Shown: in pieces, positions 7,785-16,446 of the stretch | Position numbering within the stretch: position 1 is the stretch's first letter | Layout of the letters: each line of letters opens with the position of its first letter | Assembly (NCBI RefSeq): GCF_943169845.1 | Contig: NZ_CALPBW010000009.1 | Location: forward strand, 1-64,000 | From: Peptoniphilus rachelemmaiella | GTDB lineage: Bacteria; Bacillota; Clostridia; Tissierellales; Peptoniphilaceae | Reading direction: 5' to 3' | Length of the DNA stretch: 64,000 nt | Translations under genes and position numbers: made by a program | The notes under the pieces: generated by a model | Database searches by the model: none | What the model was told of the DNA's origin: nothing | What the model saw: the letters and a program-made list of their open reading frames with translations, nothing else

Positions 7785-8034
7785 GGCGTTCTTTCCTTTT
7801 ATTTATTTCTTCCCGAAGGCGATTGTTAATGTAATCGTAGCCCTTGGGGCGATGGGGAATGGTGCAATTGGAGCAGTCTTTTACGCCGCCTGCGTAGGAA
7901 AAATTTCCGCCGCAGTCCTCGTCCAGCAAATAAAGGGGGCAGTAACAGAACATGCAGTTAAAATCCCCTTCCATGGTGTGGCAGGGAAAGTATTTGCAAT
8001 CTTTATTGGTGTAAAAGCGATAAGAGAATTCCAT
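7774..8034 (-). CDS. Cysteine-rich small protein of cobalamin operons
   Basis: 86 aa with eight cysteines. Recognisable pairs are CKYFPCH, CMFCYC (three) and the CSNC cluster, with acidic and aromatic residues between. It fits the cysteine-rich small domain family (PF04071) often found inside clostridial corrinoid operons. The molecular role is unknown to me. A metal or Fe-S binding protein, for example for cobalt handling, is a guess from the spacing of cysteines. It has its own good ribosome binding site (AGAAAGGA) inside the end of cbiJ and overlaps that gene by 32 bases, so it is probably translated independently. Confidence 0.85.
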   Translation of the reverse strand: MEFSYRFYTNKDCKYFPCHTMEGDFNCMFCYCPLYLLDEDCGGNFSYAGGVKDCSNCTIPHRPKGYDYINNRLREEINKRKERHEG

Positions 8035-8761
8035 TCGATATCCTTTCTACGACGGCCTTGGTTTCGGAAAAATTCAGCCCCTCTTCGCCTTCTGTGCGAA
8101 TCACCAGACTCGTCATGCCCAAACGGCGGGCGGCGTCGATTTTTTCGTGAAAGCCCGAGCCGGCGCCGCTGTTTTTCGTCACCAGAAAGTCGGCTTTGGC
8201 ATGTTTAAAAAGCGCCAGGTTCATATCCAAATCAAAGGGCCCGAGCATGGCCACCATGTCTTCCATGGCGACACCGGCATCGTGCAACGTATCGATGCTT
8301 TTCGACGAGGGAATAATCCGATAGATGTGGCGGCTTTCTCCCTTTACCGACTCAAAAAGATCGCAATGTTTCGATCCCGTGGTAAAGAAAAAGGTGCCGT
8401 TTTTTTCTTTTATATACTCGGCGCAAGATGGGTAATCGTCGAAGATCACATCCCCCGCCTCATCCTCCACGGGCCGGTTAAAGCGGTAGTAGTCGATGCC
8501 CGCATCCGCGGCGGCCCCTTTCGCCTCTTTGGAGACGATCTTCGCGAAAGGATGGCTCATGTCCACGACGGCGACGATGCTTTTCTTGCGAATAAAATCC
8601 ACCATGGCTCCGCGATCCATGGGCCCCACGTGAACTTCCGTATCTTCCGGCAGGCGGTCTTTGCCTTCTTCCCCGGCGACGCTCACGACGAGGGCGCGTC
8701 GATCCACGCTTTTTACGAGCCGCACCGATTCCGAGGTGCCGCCGATGATCCAGAGCTTCAT
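8003..8761 (-). CDS. cbiJ: Cobalt-precorrin-6A reductase
   Basis: Reduces a ring double bond of cobalt-precorrin-6A to give 6B, using a nicotinamide cofactor, 252 aa. The N-terminus IIGGTSESVRLVK is the dinucleotide-binding start typical of CbiJ/CobK. VVDMSHPFA and TKNSGAGSGFHEKI further along are also typical. It overlaps cbiH by four bases upstream. Confidence 0.92.
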   Translation of the reverse strand: MKLWIIGGTSESVRLVKSVDRRALVVSVAGEEGKDRLPEDTEVHVGPMDRGAMVDFIRKKSIVAVVDMSHPFAKIVSKEAKGAAADAGIDYYRFNRPVEDEAGDVIFDDYPSCAEYIKEKNGTFFFTTGSKHCDLFESVKGESRHIYRIIPSSKSIDTLHDAGVAMEDMVAMLGPFDLDMNLALFKHAKADFLVTKNSGAGSGFHEKIDAARRLGMTSLVIRTEGEEGLNFSETKAVVERISNGILLSLLHQ

Positions 8762-9486
8762 AATTTATAGCCCCTGGGCGTAATTATGAAGCCGTTTTTT
8801 ACATAGGTCTCTTTGTTTCCCACGATGACCATGGTGTTCATGTCGCAGAAGTTGTCGTCCAGAGCCCCGATTGTGGTGAGGATTTTTTCTTCCCCGTCTC
8901 GCCGGGCGTGTTTCACCAAAGCCACGGGCCTGGTATCCTCGTAGCCTTCTTCTTTTAAAATCCCCATGGCTTTTTTTAAATAATCGGGTCGCCCCTTGGA
9001 GCGGGGATTGTAAAAGCAAATGACGAAATCCCCCTGTGCCGCGAGGCGTATCCGCTTTTTAATTAAATCCAAGGGCGTCATTAAATCGGAGAGGCTGATG
9101 GTGGCCATATCGTGCATGATCGGCGCACCGACGCACGATGCGGCGGCGAAATTGGCGCTGATGCCAGGAATGACTTCAATGGCAATGTCTTTGTCTGCCG
9201 CCAGTTCCAACAAGGGCCCTGCCATGCCGTAGAGGCCCGCATCGCCGGTGGAGACCATGGCCGTGGTCTTTCCCGCCTCCGCCGAGGTCAGTGCCATTTT
9301 GCACCGCTCGATCTCCGACTTCATGCCCGTGGTGTGGATTTCTTTTCCCTTTGTGTAATTTTTAATGTAGTTTAAATAGGGCTTGTAGCCCACGATCACT
9401 TCCGAGGCCTCCAAAGCCCGAATCATGCCCAGGGTGAAATCCTCTTCGCCACCGGGGCCGATGCCAATAATAAATAATTTCTTCAT
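8758..9486 (-). CDS. cbiH: Cobalt-factor III / precorrin-3B C17-methyltransferase
   Basis: SAM-dependent methyltransferase that methylates C17 and drives ring contraction, 242 aa. It has the class III tetrapyrrole methylase signatures: the GIGPGGEEDFT loop near residue 8, STGDAGLYGMAG, EVIPGISANFAAA and FVICFYNPRSKGRP. The last is characteristic of the C17 enzyme. ATGA overlaps on both sides couple it to cbiG and cbiJ. Confidence 0.94.
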   Translation of the reverse strand: MKKLFIIGIGPGGEEDFTLGMIRALEASEVIVGYKPYLNYIKNYTKGKEIHTTGMKSEIERCKMALTSAEAGKTTAMVSTGDAGLYGMAGPLLELAADKDIAIEVIPGISANFAAASCVGAPIMHDMATISLSDLMTPLDLIKKRIRLAAQGDFVICFYNPRSKGRPDYLKKAMGILKEEGYEDTRPVALVKHARRDGEEKILTTIGALDDNFCDMNTMVIVGNKETYVKNGFIITPRGYKL

Positions 9487-10460
9487 CTTGTTTCCTTTGT
9501 TATGCTCAGGGTTAAACCCGCTTCAGCAATTTTTTCCGCAATCATCTCTTCCCCGCCCATAAAGGCCGCCGTGCAGGAGACGCTGGAGACGCCGACGGTG
9601 GCTTTGACAAAGTCGCTGCCCGAACAGCGATCGTCGTTTTTCGATAATTCCTCCGCGGTGTAAATCTTCAGGGGAAGGTTAAGCTGCTTCGCCGCATAAA
9701 GGATAGCGGCCTCCTCTTTTTTTATGTCGATGGTGTGGATGGCAGAAAGAGCCATGGGATGAATGGCATAAGTTTTCAATGTCTTTTTTATTAAAGCCAC
9801 CAAAGCCTCCGGATCCGTGTTCTTTTTTGAACCGATACCCAAGTGAATCCGCCGAGGCACCAGTTGAAGGCCCCTTTTAATTTCCACGTCTTTTGTCGTA
9901 ACCACGACGCCCTCTTTTACATCCGCCGCCTCGATGGATTCCACCCGCTTTATATGGGGGTAGCTCGGCAATGCATCTTCTTCGGAGTACCAAGGGATCT
10001 CCCGCCCGGCCACCATGGCGGCGGCCACTTCTTTCATGGCCACCATATCCTCGAATGCGTAGTTTTCTTTCTGCGCAAAAACGTCGATGGCTTCGAAGCC
10101 CAAGCTGTCTGACGCCGTGGTGAGTACCGCTTCGGCGCCCATGGCCTTCGCCAGCTTTACGGCATAACCATTACCGCCGCCTAAGTGGCCGCTTAAGATA
10201 GGAATCACGTAGCGCCCCGTGGGATCGATGACCACCACGGCGGGATCCTTTCGCTTGTCCTCAACAAAGGGCGCCATGTAGCGCACGGCGATGCCTGCGG
10301 CGCCGATAAAGACGATGCGATCGTATCCGCTAAAAATGGATCCGAACTCCTCTTTCTTCGCCGGCCGTTGAAAATCCTTGCCGAAGAGATCCGCATCGGA
10401 AAAATACTGCTTCGCCAACGCGGCCCCCTGAGGCGAAAAACACAATACCGCCGTCTTCAC
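9483..10460 (-). CDS. cbiG: Cobalt-precorrin-5A hydrolase
   Basis: Opens the delta-lactone of cobalt-precorrin-5A and releases the two-carbon fragment as acetaldehyde, 325 aa. The N-terminal and central domains (IVFIGAAGIAVRYMAPFVED, ILSGHLGGGNGYAVKLA) and the C-terminal domain (HLGIGSKKNTD, VGVSSVSCTAA) match the CbiG architecture. It lies between cbiF and cbiH with 4-base overlaps. Confidence 0.94.
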   Translation of the reverse strand: MKTAVLCFSPQGAALAKQYFSDADLFGKDFQRPAKKEEFGSIFSGYDRIVFIGAAGIAVRYMAPFVEDKRKDPAVVVIDPTGRYVIPILSGHLGGGNGYAVKLAKAMGAEAVLTTASDSLGFEAIDVFAQKENYAFEDMVAMKEVAAAMVAGREIPWYSEEDALPSYPHIKRVESIEAADVKEGVVVTTKDVEIKRGLQLVPRRIHLGIGSKKNTDPEALVALIKKTLKTYAIHPMALSAIHTIDIKKEEAAILYAAKQLNLPLKIYTAEELSKNDDRCSGSDFVKATVGVSSVSCTAAFMGGEEMIAEKIAEAGLTLSITKETR

Positions 10461-11209
10461 CGCTCCGCCTTTCTGTATTCCGTGGAGAAATGTTTGTCGT
10501 AGAGCTTGCTCTTTTCGTAATCGCTATCGAGAAAATCTCCCACGAGGATTTGGGCGTGTTTATAAATATCCCGCCCCTCCATGTCTTTAACAATGTCTTT
10601 CAATGTGGAGCGCACGACGATTTCATCGGCCCAAGTGGCCTTATAAACCACGGCCATGGGCGTATCGTCGGAATAGCCCTTTTTCAAATCTTCCACCAAG
10701 GCCTCCAATTGCCCGGCGGATAAAAAGATGGCCATGGAGGCGCCGTGGGCCGCCAGCTTGTCTATGGACTCGCCCTCCGGCACCGGGGTGCGACCGGCGC
10801 GGCGGGTGAGGATTACCGTTTGGCTCACGCCGGGTAGGGTGAATTCCCGCTTCAAGCTTGCCGCCGCCGCGGAAAAAGAGCTTACGCCGGGGATCACTTC
10901 GTAGTCGATGCCCCATTCATCCAAGGCGTCCATTTGCTCCTGAATGGCTCCATAAACGGAGGGATCGCCGGTATGGAGGCGCACCAGATTTTTCCCCGCC
11001 TCGGCGCTTTTTTTCATCACATCCAGCACGTCGTCTAAATGCATGGTGGCGCTGTTGTAGATCTCGGCGCCTTCTTTCGCCGAATCCATGTGGCGCGCAT
11101 CCACCAAACTGCCGGCGTAAATAATCACGTCAGCTTCTTCCAAAAGCCGCCTGCCCTTTACCGTAATTAAGTCCACATCCCCGGGACCGGCGCCGACAAA
11201 TGAAATCAT
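10457..11209 (-). CDS. cbiF: Cobalt-precorrin-4 C11-methyltransferase
   Basis: SAM-dependent methylation at C11, giving cobalt-precorrin-5A; 250 aa, the usual size. Signatures: FVGAGPGDVDLITVKG at the N-terminus, YAGSLV, LHTGDPSVYGAIQEQ and EVIPGVSSFSAAAASL. The last is the strongest hallmark of CbiF/CobM. Overlaps of four bases couple it to cbiT and cbiG. Confidence 0.95.
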   Translation of the reverse strand: MISFVGAGPGDVDLITVKGRRLLEEADVIIYAGSLVDARHMDSAKEGAEIYNSATMHLDDVLDVMKKSAEAGKNLVRLHTGDPSVYGAIQEQMDALDEWGIDYEVIPGVSSFSAAAASLKREFTLPGVSQTVILTRRAGRTPVPEGESIDKLAAHGASMAIFLSAGQLEALVEDLKKGYSDDTPMAVVYKATWADEIVVRSTLKDIVKDMEGRDIYKHAQILVGDFLDSDYEKSKLYDKHFSTEYRKAER

Positions 11210-11757
11210 CTTTTTCTCCCCTTTAATATAAACACGCCGTTTTCCGCCCGCAACAGGCCCAGTCGATCTTCCCTCGAGACGGCCACATACTTCAGGCTCC
11301 GGTCGTAGCCTTCTTTCTTCAAAAAAGCCTTCATGGCTTCGGCGTGGCTCATGGTAATGAAATTACCTGCCAAGATGCCGCCGGGCTTTAAATGATCGTG
11401 AGCATAACGTAATATACCGTCCAACTGCCCTCTGCTGCCGCCGATAAAAATGCGGTCGTAGCTTTCATCTTTCAAGCAATCCGGTGCCTTTCCCCGGATT
11501 ACGTCGATGCCTACACCAAAGGCTTCGGCGTTTTTCTCGATTAATCCCACGGCCTCGTCCTTCACTTCCGCCGCAGTAACCGCACAGCCCAAGGCCGCCG
11601 CGGCAACGGAAATGGACCCGGTGCCTGCGCCGATGTCGAGAAATGAAAGGCCAGGGGCTAATTCAAGGCCCGCCACGGTTAAAATACGCACGTCTTCTTT
11701 TGTCATGGGCACGTCGCCGCGAATAAAATCGGAATCATTCATCCAGTTCAAGTTCAA
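11206..11757 (-). CDS. cbiT: Cobalt-precorrin-6B C15-methyltransferase (decarboxylating)
   Basis: Methylates C15 and decarboxylates the C12 acetate chain, 183 aa. It is a Rossmann-fold SAM enzyme unrelated to the other methylases: FLDIGAGTGSISVAAAALG binds SAM, and FIGGSRGQLDGILRY and GGILAGNFITM follow. It is a stand-alone gene, not fused to cbiE as in CobL. It overlaps cbiE by 23 bases. Confidence 0.94.
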   Translation of the reverse strand: MNLNWMNDSDFIRGDVPMTKEDVRILTVAGLELAPGLSFLDIGAGTGSISVAAAALGCAVTAAEVKDEAVGLIEKNAEAFGVGIDVIRGKAPDCLKDESYDRIFIGGSRGQLDGILRYAHDHLKPGGILAGNFITMSHAEAMKAFLKKEGYDRSLKYVAVSREDRLGLLRAENGVFILKGRKR

Positions 11758-12334
11758 TCACCGCCAATGCTAATTCTTCGTCGATGGAAATTTCCTCGCC
11801 GATGGATGCGGAGAGGATCTTTTCTTTCTCGTAGGAAAGGTAGCTCGCACCGTGGATCCGGCCCTTGGCCCCCTTCGCCGCCAAAGCTTTCGACAGATCA
11901 CTCGCCGTGAAGTGTTTGTCTAAAAGCACGCAGCTTAAGGGTTCTTTTAAAAGGAGCTCCACCTCCGGTTCTCTGCCGTGAAAGGAAAAGGCACACATCT
12001 TCTGCCAAGGAAGATTCAGCACCGCCGCCGCACATTGCATGCTGCTCAAGCCGGGAATCACTTTATCCACGTGAATGCCCCTTTCACGAAAGGTGCCTGC
12101 CAGTCCGAAGAACAGGGGATCGCCGCTCACGACAACGGCCACATGAAGGGCAGGATCCATGTTCTCCTCCGCCTCGCTCAGGCGCTTTACCGCCACAATA
12201 TCTTCTCGAATGGGCGTTAGCTTTTCCGCCAAGCGCGAGAAGGCCACGACGCGATCCGCCCCTTTGATGGCTTCCACGGCTTCGTAGGTCATTTTCTTTA
12301 AATCGCCGGGTCCGGCGCCGACTATGGTAATCAT
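11735..12334 (-). CDS. cbiE: Cobalt-precorrin-7 C5-methyltransferase
   Basis: SAM-dependent C5 methylation, 199 aa. Class III methylase marks: VGAGPGDLKKMTYEA at the start, VVVSGDPLFFGLAGT, KVIPGLSSMQCAAA and FSFHGRE. The SGDPLFFGLA form and the short length are typical of CbiE. It ends inside cbiT by 23 bases, so the CbiE-CbiT pair is likely made in equal amounts. Confidence 0.93.
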   Translation of the reverse strand: MITIVGAGPGDLKKMTYEAVEAIKGADRVVAFSRLAEKLTPIREDIVAVKRLSEAEENMDPALHVAVVVSGDPLFFGLAGTFRERGIHVDKVIPGLSSMQCAAAVLNLPWQKMCAFSFHGREPEVELLLKEPLSCVLLDKHFTASDLSKALAAKGAKGRIHGASYLSYEKEKILSASIGEEISIDEELALAVIELELDE

Positions 12335-12342
12335 CGCTCCTC

Positions 12343-13389
12343 CTACATGGTGTAAATAATGGCGTGGATTTTTATATCCTCGGTTTTTAAGTACAGGGGC
12401 ACTCGCTTTTCAATGCCCCGCTCCATGGCTTCCATAAGATTTTCATAGCCCATGGCCGCCGCTTTTTTTATGGCCTGATCGGCGGTTTTTTCCGCCTCCA
12501 CCGCGTCCATTTCCGCCACACTCGCCCCCGCCTTAGCCATGTAATAGACGATGGCTTCCATGCGCCCGTCGGCAGTGGCTGAGTGGGTTTGGTAAATGCC
12601 GATAGCCACCTTGGCCATTTTGCCCACATGGCCCATTAAGGTGATTTCCTGAAAACCTAAATCCCTCGCAAGACACAGGGCGTCGCCGAAGTAATTGGAT
12701 ACCTTCACCACGGCCACGTCCAGGCCCAATGCCGCCGCCCGCTCTTCGCCGTAATTGCCCGGCGTTAAAATCACGGCATCGGCGCCGGATCTTCTCAGTT
12801 TCTTTAATTCCAAATCGATGGTGGCCACATAGGCGCTTTTGCTCATGGGAACCACGAGGCCCGAGGTCCCTAAAATAGACAGGCCGCCGACGATGCCCAG
12901 GCGGGGATTAAAGGTTCTTTTCGCCAATGACTCCCCTTCGGGAATGTCGATTCTAATGGCGATGCCTTCATCCATATTGGCGCGAAGCAAGTTCTCGATC
13001 TCCCGACGGGGCACGGGATTGACGGCCAGCTCCCCGGCCTTGCCCATAAGCCCGTCTTCGGTGAAGGTGCCTACGCCGACGCCCTTCTCCCAGCGCACAT
13101 CCCCTGTGTCGGTCTTTGTAATGGTGACGAAAATTTCCATGCCGTTCGTAATGTCGGGATCGTCGCCGCTGTCTTTAATGACGCTGTAGGTGGCCGCCTT
13201 CTCGCTCCGCTTCTGTTCATAGACGTCGATGATGAGCACGTCCCCCGCCGGCACCCTGACCTCGACGACATGGATCGTCTCTCTTCTTTTCAGGGCTTCA
13301 ATGGCCGCCTTCGTCGCCGCCACCACACAGGTCCCGGTGGTAAAGCCCAATCGCATGTGCTTGCCGTCCACGACGGTGGTCTTGTTCAT
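12343..13389 (-). CDS. cbiD: Cobalt-precorrin-5B C1-methyltransferase
   Basis: C1 methylation unique to the anaerobic route, 348 aa. The N-terminus LRLGFTTGTC-type motif (MRLGFTTGTCVVAATKAA) and later LTPGNYGEERAAALG, GHVGKMAKVAIGIYQTHS are diagnostic. Its presence with CbiG and CbiK shows the oxygen-independent, cobalt-early pathway. It overlaps cbiC by four bases; eight bases separate it from cbiE. Confidence 0.95.
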   Translation of the reverse strand: MNKTTVVDGKHMRLGFTTGTCVVAATKAAIEALKRRETIHVVEVRVPAGDVLIIDVYEQKRSEKAATYSVIKDSGDDPDITNGMEIFVTITKTDTGDVRWEKGVGVGTFTEDGLMGKAGELAVNPVPRREIENLLRANMDEGIAIRIDIPEGESLAKRTFNPRLGIVGGLSILGTSGLVVPMSKSAYVATIDLELKKLRRSGADAVILTPGNYGEERAAALGLDVAVVKVSNYFGDALCLARDLGFQEITLMGHVGKMAKVAIGIYQTHSATADGRMEAIVYYMAKAGASVAEMDAVEAEKTADQAIKKAAAMGYENLMEAMERGIEKRVPLYLKTEDIKIHAIIYTM

Positions 13390-14006
13390 CGTCTGAAGTC
13401 CTCGTACAAAAGGGCGTTAAAAATCGATGCCGCCACATTGCTTCCACCCTTGGTGCCGATGGTGCGAATGTAGGGCACGGCGTATTCCGCCACTTTTTCC
13501 TTGGACTCCGCCGCGCCGACAAAGCCCACGGGAACGGCGATGATAAATTTCGGATCCGCCTTCTTCTCGTCCACAAGTTCCAACAGGCGGAAGAGGGCTG
13601 TGGGGGCATTGCCGATAATAAATCCTTCGCATCCCCTTTTGACGGCCTCTTCCATGGCCACAATGGAGCGGGTGGTCTTTCGCTCGGCGGCGGTTTTCGC
13701 CACTTCGTCGTCTGAGATCAAGGTGATGAGTTCCACCCCCGATGCCGCCAGGGCTTTTTTGTTGATCCCCGCCCGCACCATGTTCGTGTCCGTGTACACT
13801 TTGCCGCCGCTTTTTATCACGGCCCGGGCCGCCGCCATGAAATCGTCGTGAATGTCGATAATGTGGCGGTATTCCACGTCGCCGGTGGTGTGAATCATGC
13901 GGCGCACCACGGGCAACTCGTCCTTTTTGAAATCCACATCGTCTAAATATTCGTCGATGATTTCCATGGACGTCTTTTCAATGGCCATGGGCTTTTTTTC
14001 ATACAT
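13386..14006 (-). CDS. cbiC: Cobalt-precorrin-8 methylmutase
   Basis: Moves the methyl group from C11 to C12 to give cobyrinate, 206 aa. The catalytic histidine lies in RMIHTTGDVEY; TDTNMVRAGINK and IGNAPTALFRLLEL are also family marks. The start is ATG 14006, 8 bases after AAAGGAG. A longer in-frame reading from TTG 14024 would place the start inside this ribosome binding site. It overlaps cobD by 8 bases. Confidence 0.93.
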   Translation of the reverse strand: MYEKKPMAIEKTSMEIIDEYLDDVDFKKDELPVVRRMIHTTGDVEYRHIIDIHDDFMAAARAVIKSGGKVYTDTNMVRAGINKKALAASGVELITLISDDEVAKTAAERKTTRSIVAMEEAVKRGCEGFIIGNAPTALFRLLELVDEKKADPKFIIAVPVGFVGAAESKEKVAEYAVPYIRTIGTKGGSNVAASIFNALLYEDFRR

Positions 14007-15051
14007 GCCGGCAACTCCTTTCAAATTGTGTCCATCGTTCTCGAAACCGTGCGTTTTCTTTTTCGTCGCGAATGGCCATACGGAAGTAATGATCTTTTAA
14101 GGGCGCTTCCGAAAACGTTCTGAGCAAAATGCCTTCTCTTAAAAAGAAATCAAAACAAGCTTCGACATGGATATCTTTCAGGCGAATCAAAAGAAAATTC
14201 GCCTTCCCGGGCAGGGCCTCGGCGATCGTCGATTCTTCAAAAAGGGCCAGTAGTTTCTCACGCTCCGACGCGATAAATTCGCGGGACTTCGCCATGTACT
14301 CGTCGCAGTCCTTTAAGCGCAGACCGCAGGCTTCCGCCACGGCGTTCACCGACCAGGGCAGCTGCCGCTTTAAAAAGCGCTCCCGTATTCCGTCGTTTAT
14401 CACCGCCCAGCCCAAGCGCAAGCCGGGAAGGGCGTGGCTCTTCGTGGCGGCCCGCACGGTGATCTGCTTCGGACGATACAGCCCCTTCTTCTGCGCCGCT
14501 TCCCCGCCCGTTACAAAAGAGAGGAAGGTCTCATCGGCGAGCAAATACCCGCCCCGGGCGACGCAGGCTTCGTAAATTGCCGCCACCTCATCTCCCGAAA
14601 GGGTATAGCCCGTGGGATTGTGGGGATTGGTGATAATGATGAGGGCGCCCTCAGGCATGTGGGCGATAAAATCGTCGACATTCAACCGAAAGGGATGGCT
14701 CATGGGATAAGTGACGATTTCTTTCTTCAGATCCTTTGCAATACTTTCGTATTCGCCGAAGGCCGGCGTAGGCAAATAAATTGTCTCAAAGAGAGAAATG
14801 CAGATAGCGATGATTTCCATGGCGCCGTTTCCCACGACGAGGCGATCTGCCTCAACGCCCATCCAATCACCTAACGACCGGCGCAGATCCCGGTAAAAGC
14901 GATCCGGATAGCGAGGCGCCCCTTCGAGCCCTCGTGTCATGGCGTCCTTCAAAATTTCAGGCACACCCAAGGGGTTGATGTTGGCGCTGAAATCCGCTAA
15001 AGGATGCGCACTCTTCCCTTCGTATGTTTTTGTATCGCCGCCATGTTCCAA
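13999..15051 (-). CDS. cobD: Threonine-phosphate decarboxylase (PLP enzyme)
   Basis: Makes (R)-1-amino-2-propanol O-phosphate, the linker joined by CbiB, from L-threonine phosphate. 350 aa, class I/II aminotransferase fold. Marks: N-terminal HGGDTKTYEG with DFSANINPLG, the ITNPHNPTGY stretch, LADETFLSF, and the PLP lysine in RAATKSHALPGLRLGW. Histidinol-phosphate aminotransferase is close in sequence. The operon context and the HGG/DFSANINP start favour CobD. Because HGG is conserved, the start at 15051 and hence a 55-base overlap with cbiL is real. Confidence 0.9.
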   Translation of the reverse strand: MEHGGDTKTYEGKSAHPLADFSANINPLGVPEILKDAMTRGLEGAPRYPDRFYRDLRRSLGDWMGVEADRLVVGNGAMEIIAICISLFETIYLPTPAFGEYESIAKDLKKEIVTYPMSHPFRLNVDDFIAHMPEGALIIITNPHNPTGYTLSGDEVAAIYEACVARGGYLLADETFLSFVTGGEAAQKKGLYRPKQITVRAATKSHALPGLRLGWAVINDGIRERFLKRQLPWSVNAVAEACGLRLKDCDEYMAKSREFIASEREKLLALFEESTIAEALPGKANFLLIRLKDIHVEACFDFFLREGILLRTFSEAPLKDHYFRMAIRDEKENARFRERWTQFERSCRHV

Positions 15052-15695
15052 GGCCGTCTCCTTCCCACAATCATGCTCATGTACTGCTTTCTGCCGGCGA
15101 AACGGGCGGGATCTGAAGCGACCACCCAGCGATCCGTTTCAATCGCTTCGAAATAAAGCAGGTGATACCCCGCCGCTTGCAAACGGGCGGCGCTCTCCTC
15201 GGCGCGGGTGGTCTTTAAAAGGGCGATGGTGTCCGCCGTTGGAATGGCCTCGTCTAAATGATCCGTCAAAAGAAAGGACTCGCCCTTTTTCGTCAAACTC
15301 TCCACGACGCCGTTTATGCCCGCAACAAAGGCGGGTATGCCCGGCACCAATTCTACGACAAAATCCGACTCACCTGCCTCCAATACCTCGATTAAGGTGG
15401 CGTAGATGGTGCCGTCGCCTAAAGTCAGAACGCAGGTCAACTCTCCCTCTTGCGTCACGGCGTCAATCTGTTCAAAGGCCTTTTGGTAGCGGCCGGTCAT
15501 GTCCTCGGTCATAGGGAAGTCGAGAAAAATCACCTTTTCGTCATCGACAAATGTTTTTACCGCCTCATAGGCCCGTGATTTTCCCTTGTTCAGGGGAATG
15601 AAAATGTGATCCGCTTCCTGCAAATAGCGCAAAGCCCGCAGGGTTAAAAGATCTTCCGCACCGGGGCCCACGCCGATGCCCACTAATTTTCGCAT
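14997..15695 (-). CDS. cbiL: Cobalt-factor II C20-methyltransferase
   Basis: SAM-dependent C20 methylation, the first methyl transfer after cobalt insertion, 232 aa. VGIGVGPGAEDLLTLRALR, IFLDFPMTEDM, TLGDGTIYATL and ELVPGIPAFVAG match CbiL/CobI. It extends 55 bases into cobD, the longest overlap in the operon, and overlaps cbiK by 13. Confidence 0.93.
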   Translation of the reverse strand: MRKLVGIGVGPGAEDLLTLRALRYLQEADHIFIPLNKGKSRAYEAVKTFVDDEKVIFLDFPMTEDMTGRYQKAFEQIDAVTQEGELTCVLTLGDGTIYATLIEVLEAGESDFVVELVPGIPAFVAGINGVVESLTKKGESFLLTDHLDEAIPTADTIALLKTTRAEESAARLQAAGYHLLYFEAIETDRWVVASDPARFAGRKQYMSMIVGRRRPWNMAAIQKHTKGRVRIL

Positions 15696-16438
15696 GGTCT
15701 CGCCTCCAAATAGGTGCGGAGTTTTTCCGCATAAATGGCGCGGACAAAATCCCAGCTGCCCATGCCGCCTGCCACCGGCGCGACGGAGATGCCCGCCGCC
15801 TCGAAGCGAGTCTTTACGGAATCGTCGTCGCCGAAAATATCGTTTTTCGCGTGATCCCCGGCAAGAAGCAATAAGGGCGCCAGCTGCACCTCTTTATAGC
15901 CCCGCCCTTTCATGTAATCCAGGGGCAGACTGTCGTCGACGGATCCTTCGATGGTACACACCCGGTGGGGCAGATTATTTTCTTCAAACAAGCGGTTTAG
16001 CTCGTCGTAATCCTTATCCGCTGCCGTGTGGCTGCCGTGGCCCACGAAGACCGTGGGCTCGTCGAACCGCTCGCCTGCTTCATTAACGAAGCGAATCAAA
16101 TCCGCCTCCTCGTGGAAAAGGGCTTCGCCCACGGCCACGCCGCGGCTTCTTAGATCGGCAAGCTTGTCGTATTCAAAGCCTTCGATGATGTGAAGGGGTT
16201 GAATAAAAATCTCTTCCGGCTGAAACCCTTCATTTAAAAACCCTTCCACCGCTTCCACTTCGTTTTCGTAGCGAATGCCGGTCTTTTTCTCGTAGCGGCC
16301 GATGACCATGCGGGAAGTAAATGCCACCCGCACAGGCACAACGGCCAACGCTTTTAATTCATCCACAACGGGATCCAAATCCCGACGAAGGGCATCTTCG
16401 TGGGTGGAGCCGAAGGTGGCGATAATCAATGCTTTCAT
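15683..16438 (-). CDS. cbiK: Sirohydrochlorin cobaltochelatase
   Basis: Inserts Co2+ into sirohydrochlorin, the committed step of the anaerobic pathway, 251 aa. The N-terminus IIATFGSTHEDALRRDLDP and the metal/substrate histidines in VFVGHGSHTAAD and LLAGDHAKNDIFGDDD match CbiK of the Salmonella type (long chelatase, not the short CbiX). No signal peptide is present, unlike the periplasmic CbiK of some sulfate reducers, so it is cytosolic. Confidence 0.94.
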   Translation of the reverse strand: MKALIIATFGSTHEDALRRDLDPVVDELKALAVVPVRVAFTSRMVIGRYEKKTGIRYENEVEAVEGFLNEGFQPEEIFIQPLHIIEGFEYDKLADLRSRGVAVGEALFHEEADLIRFVNEAGERFDEPTVFVGHGSHTAADKDYDELNRLFEENNLPHRVCTIEGSVDDSLPLDYMKGRGYKEVQLAPLLLLAGDHAKNDIFGDDDSVKTRFEAAGISVAPVAGGMGSWDFVRAIYAEKLRTYLEARPCEN

Positions 16439-16446
16439 GCACTCTC

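Noticed and set aside
14007-14024. Upstream TTG start of cbiC
   Set aside because: It includes the AAAGGAG ribosome binding site used for the ATG at 14006.
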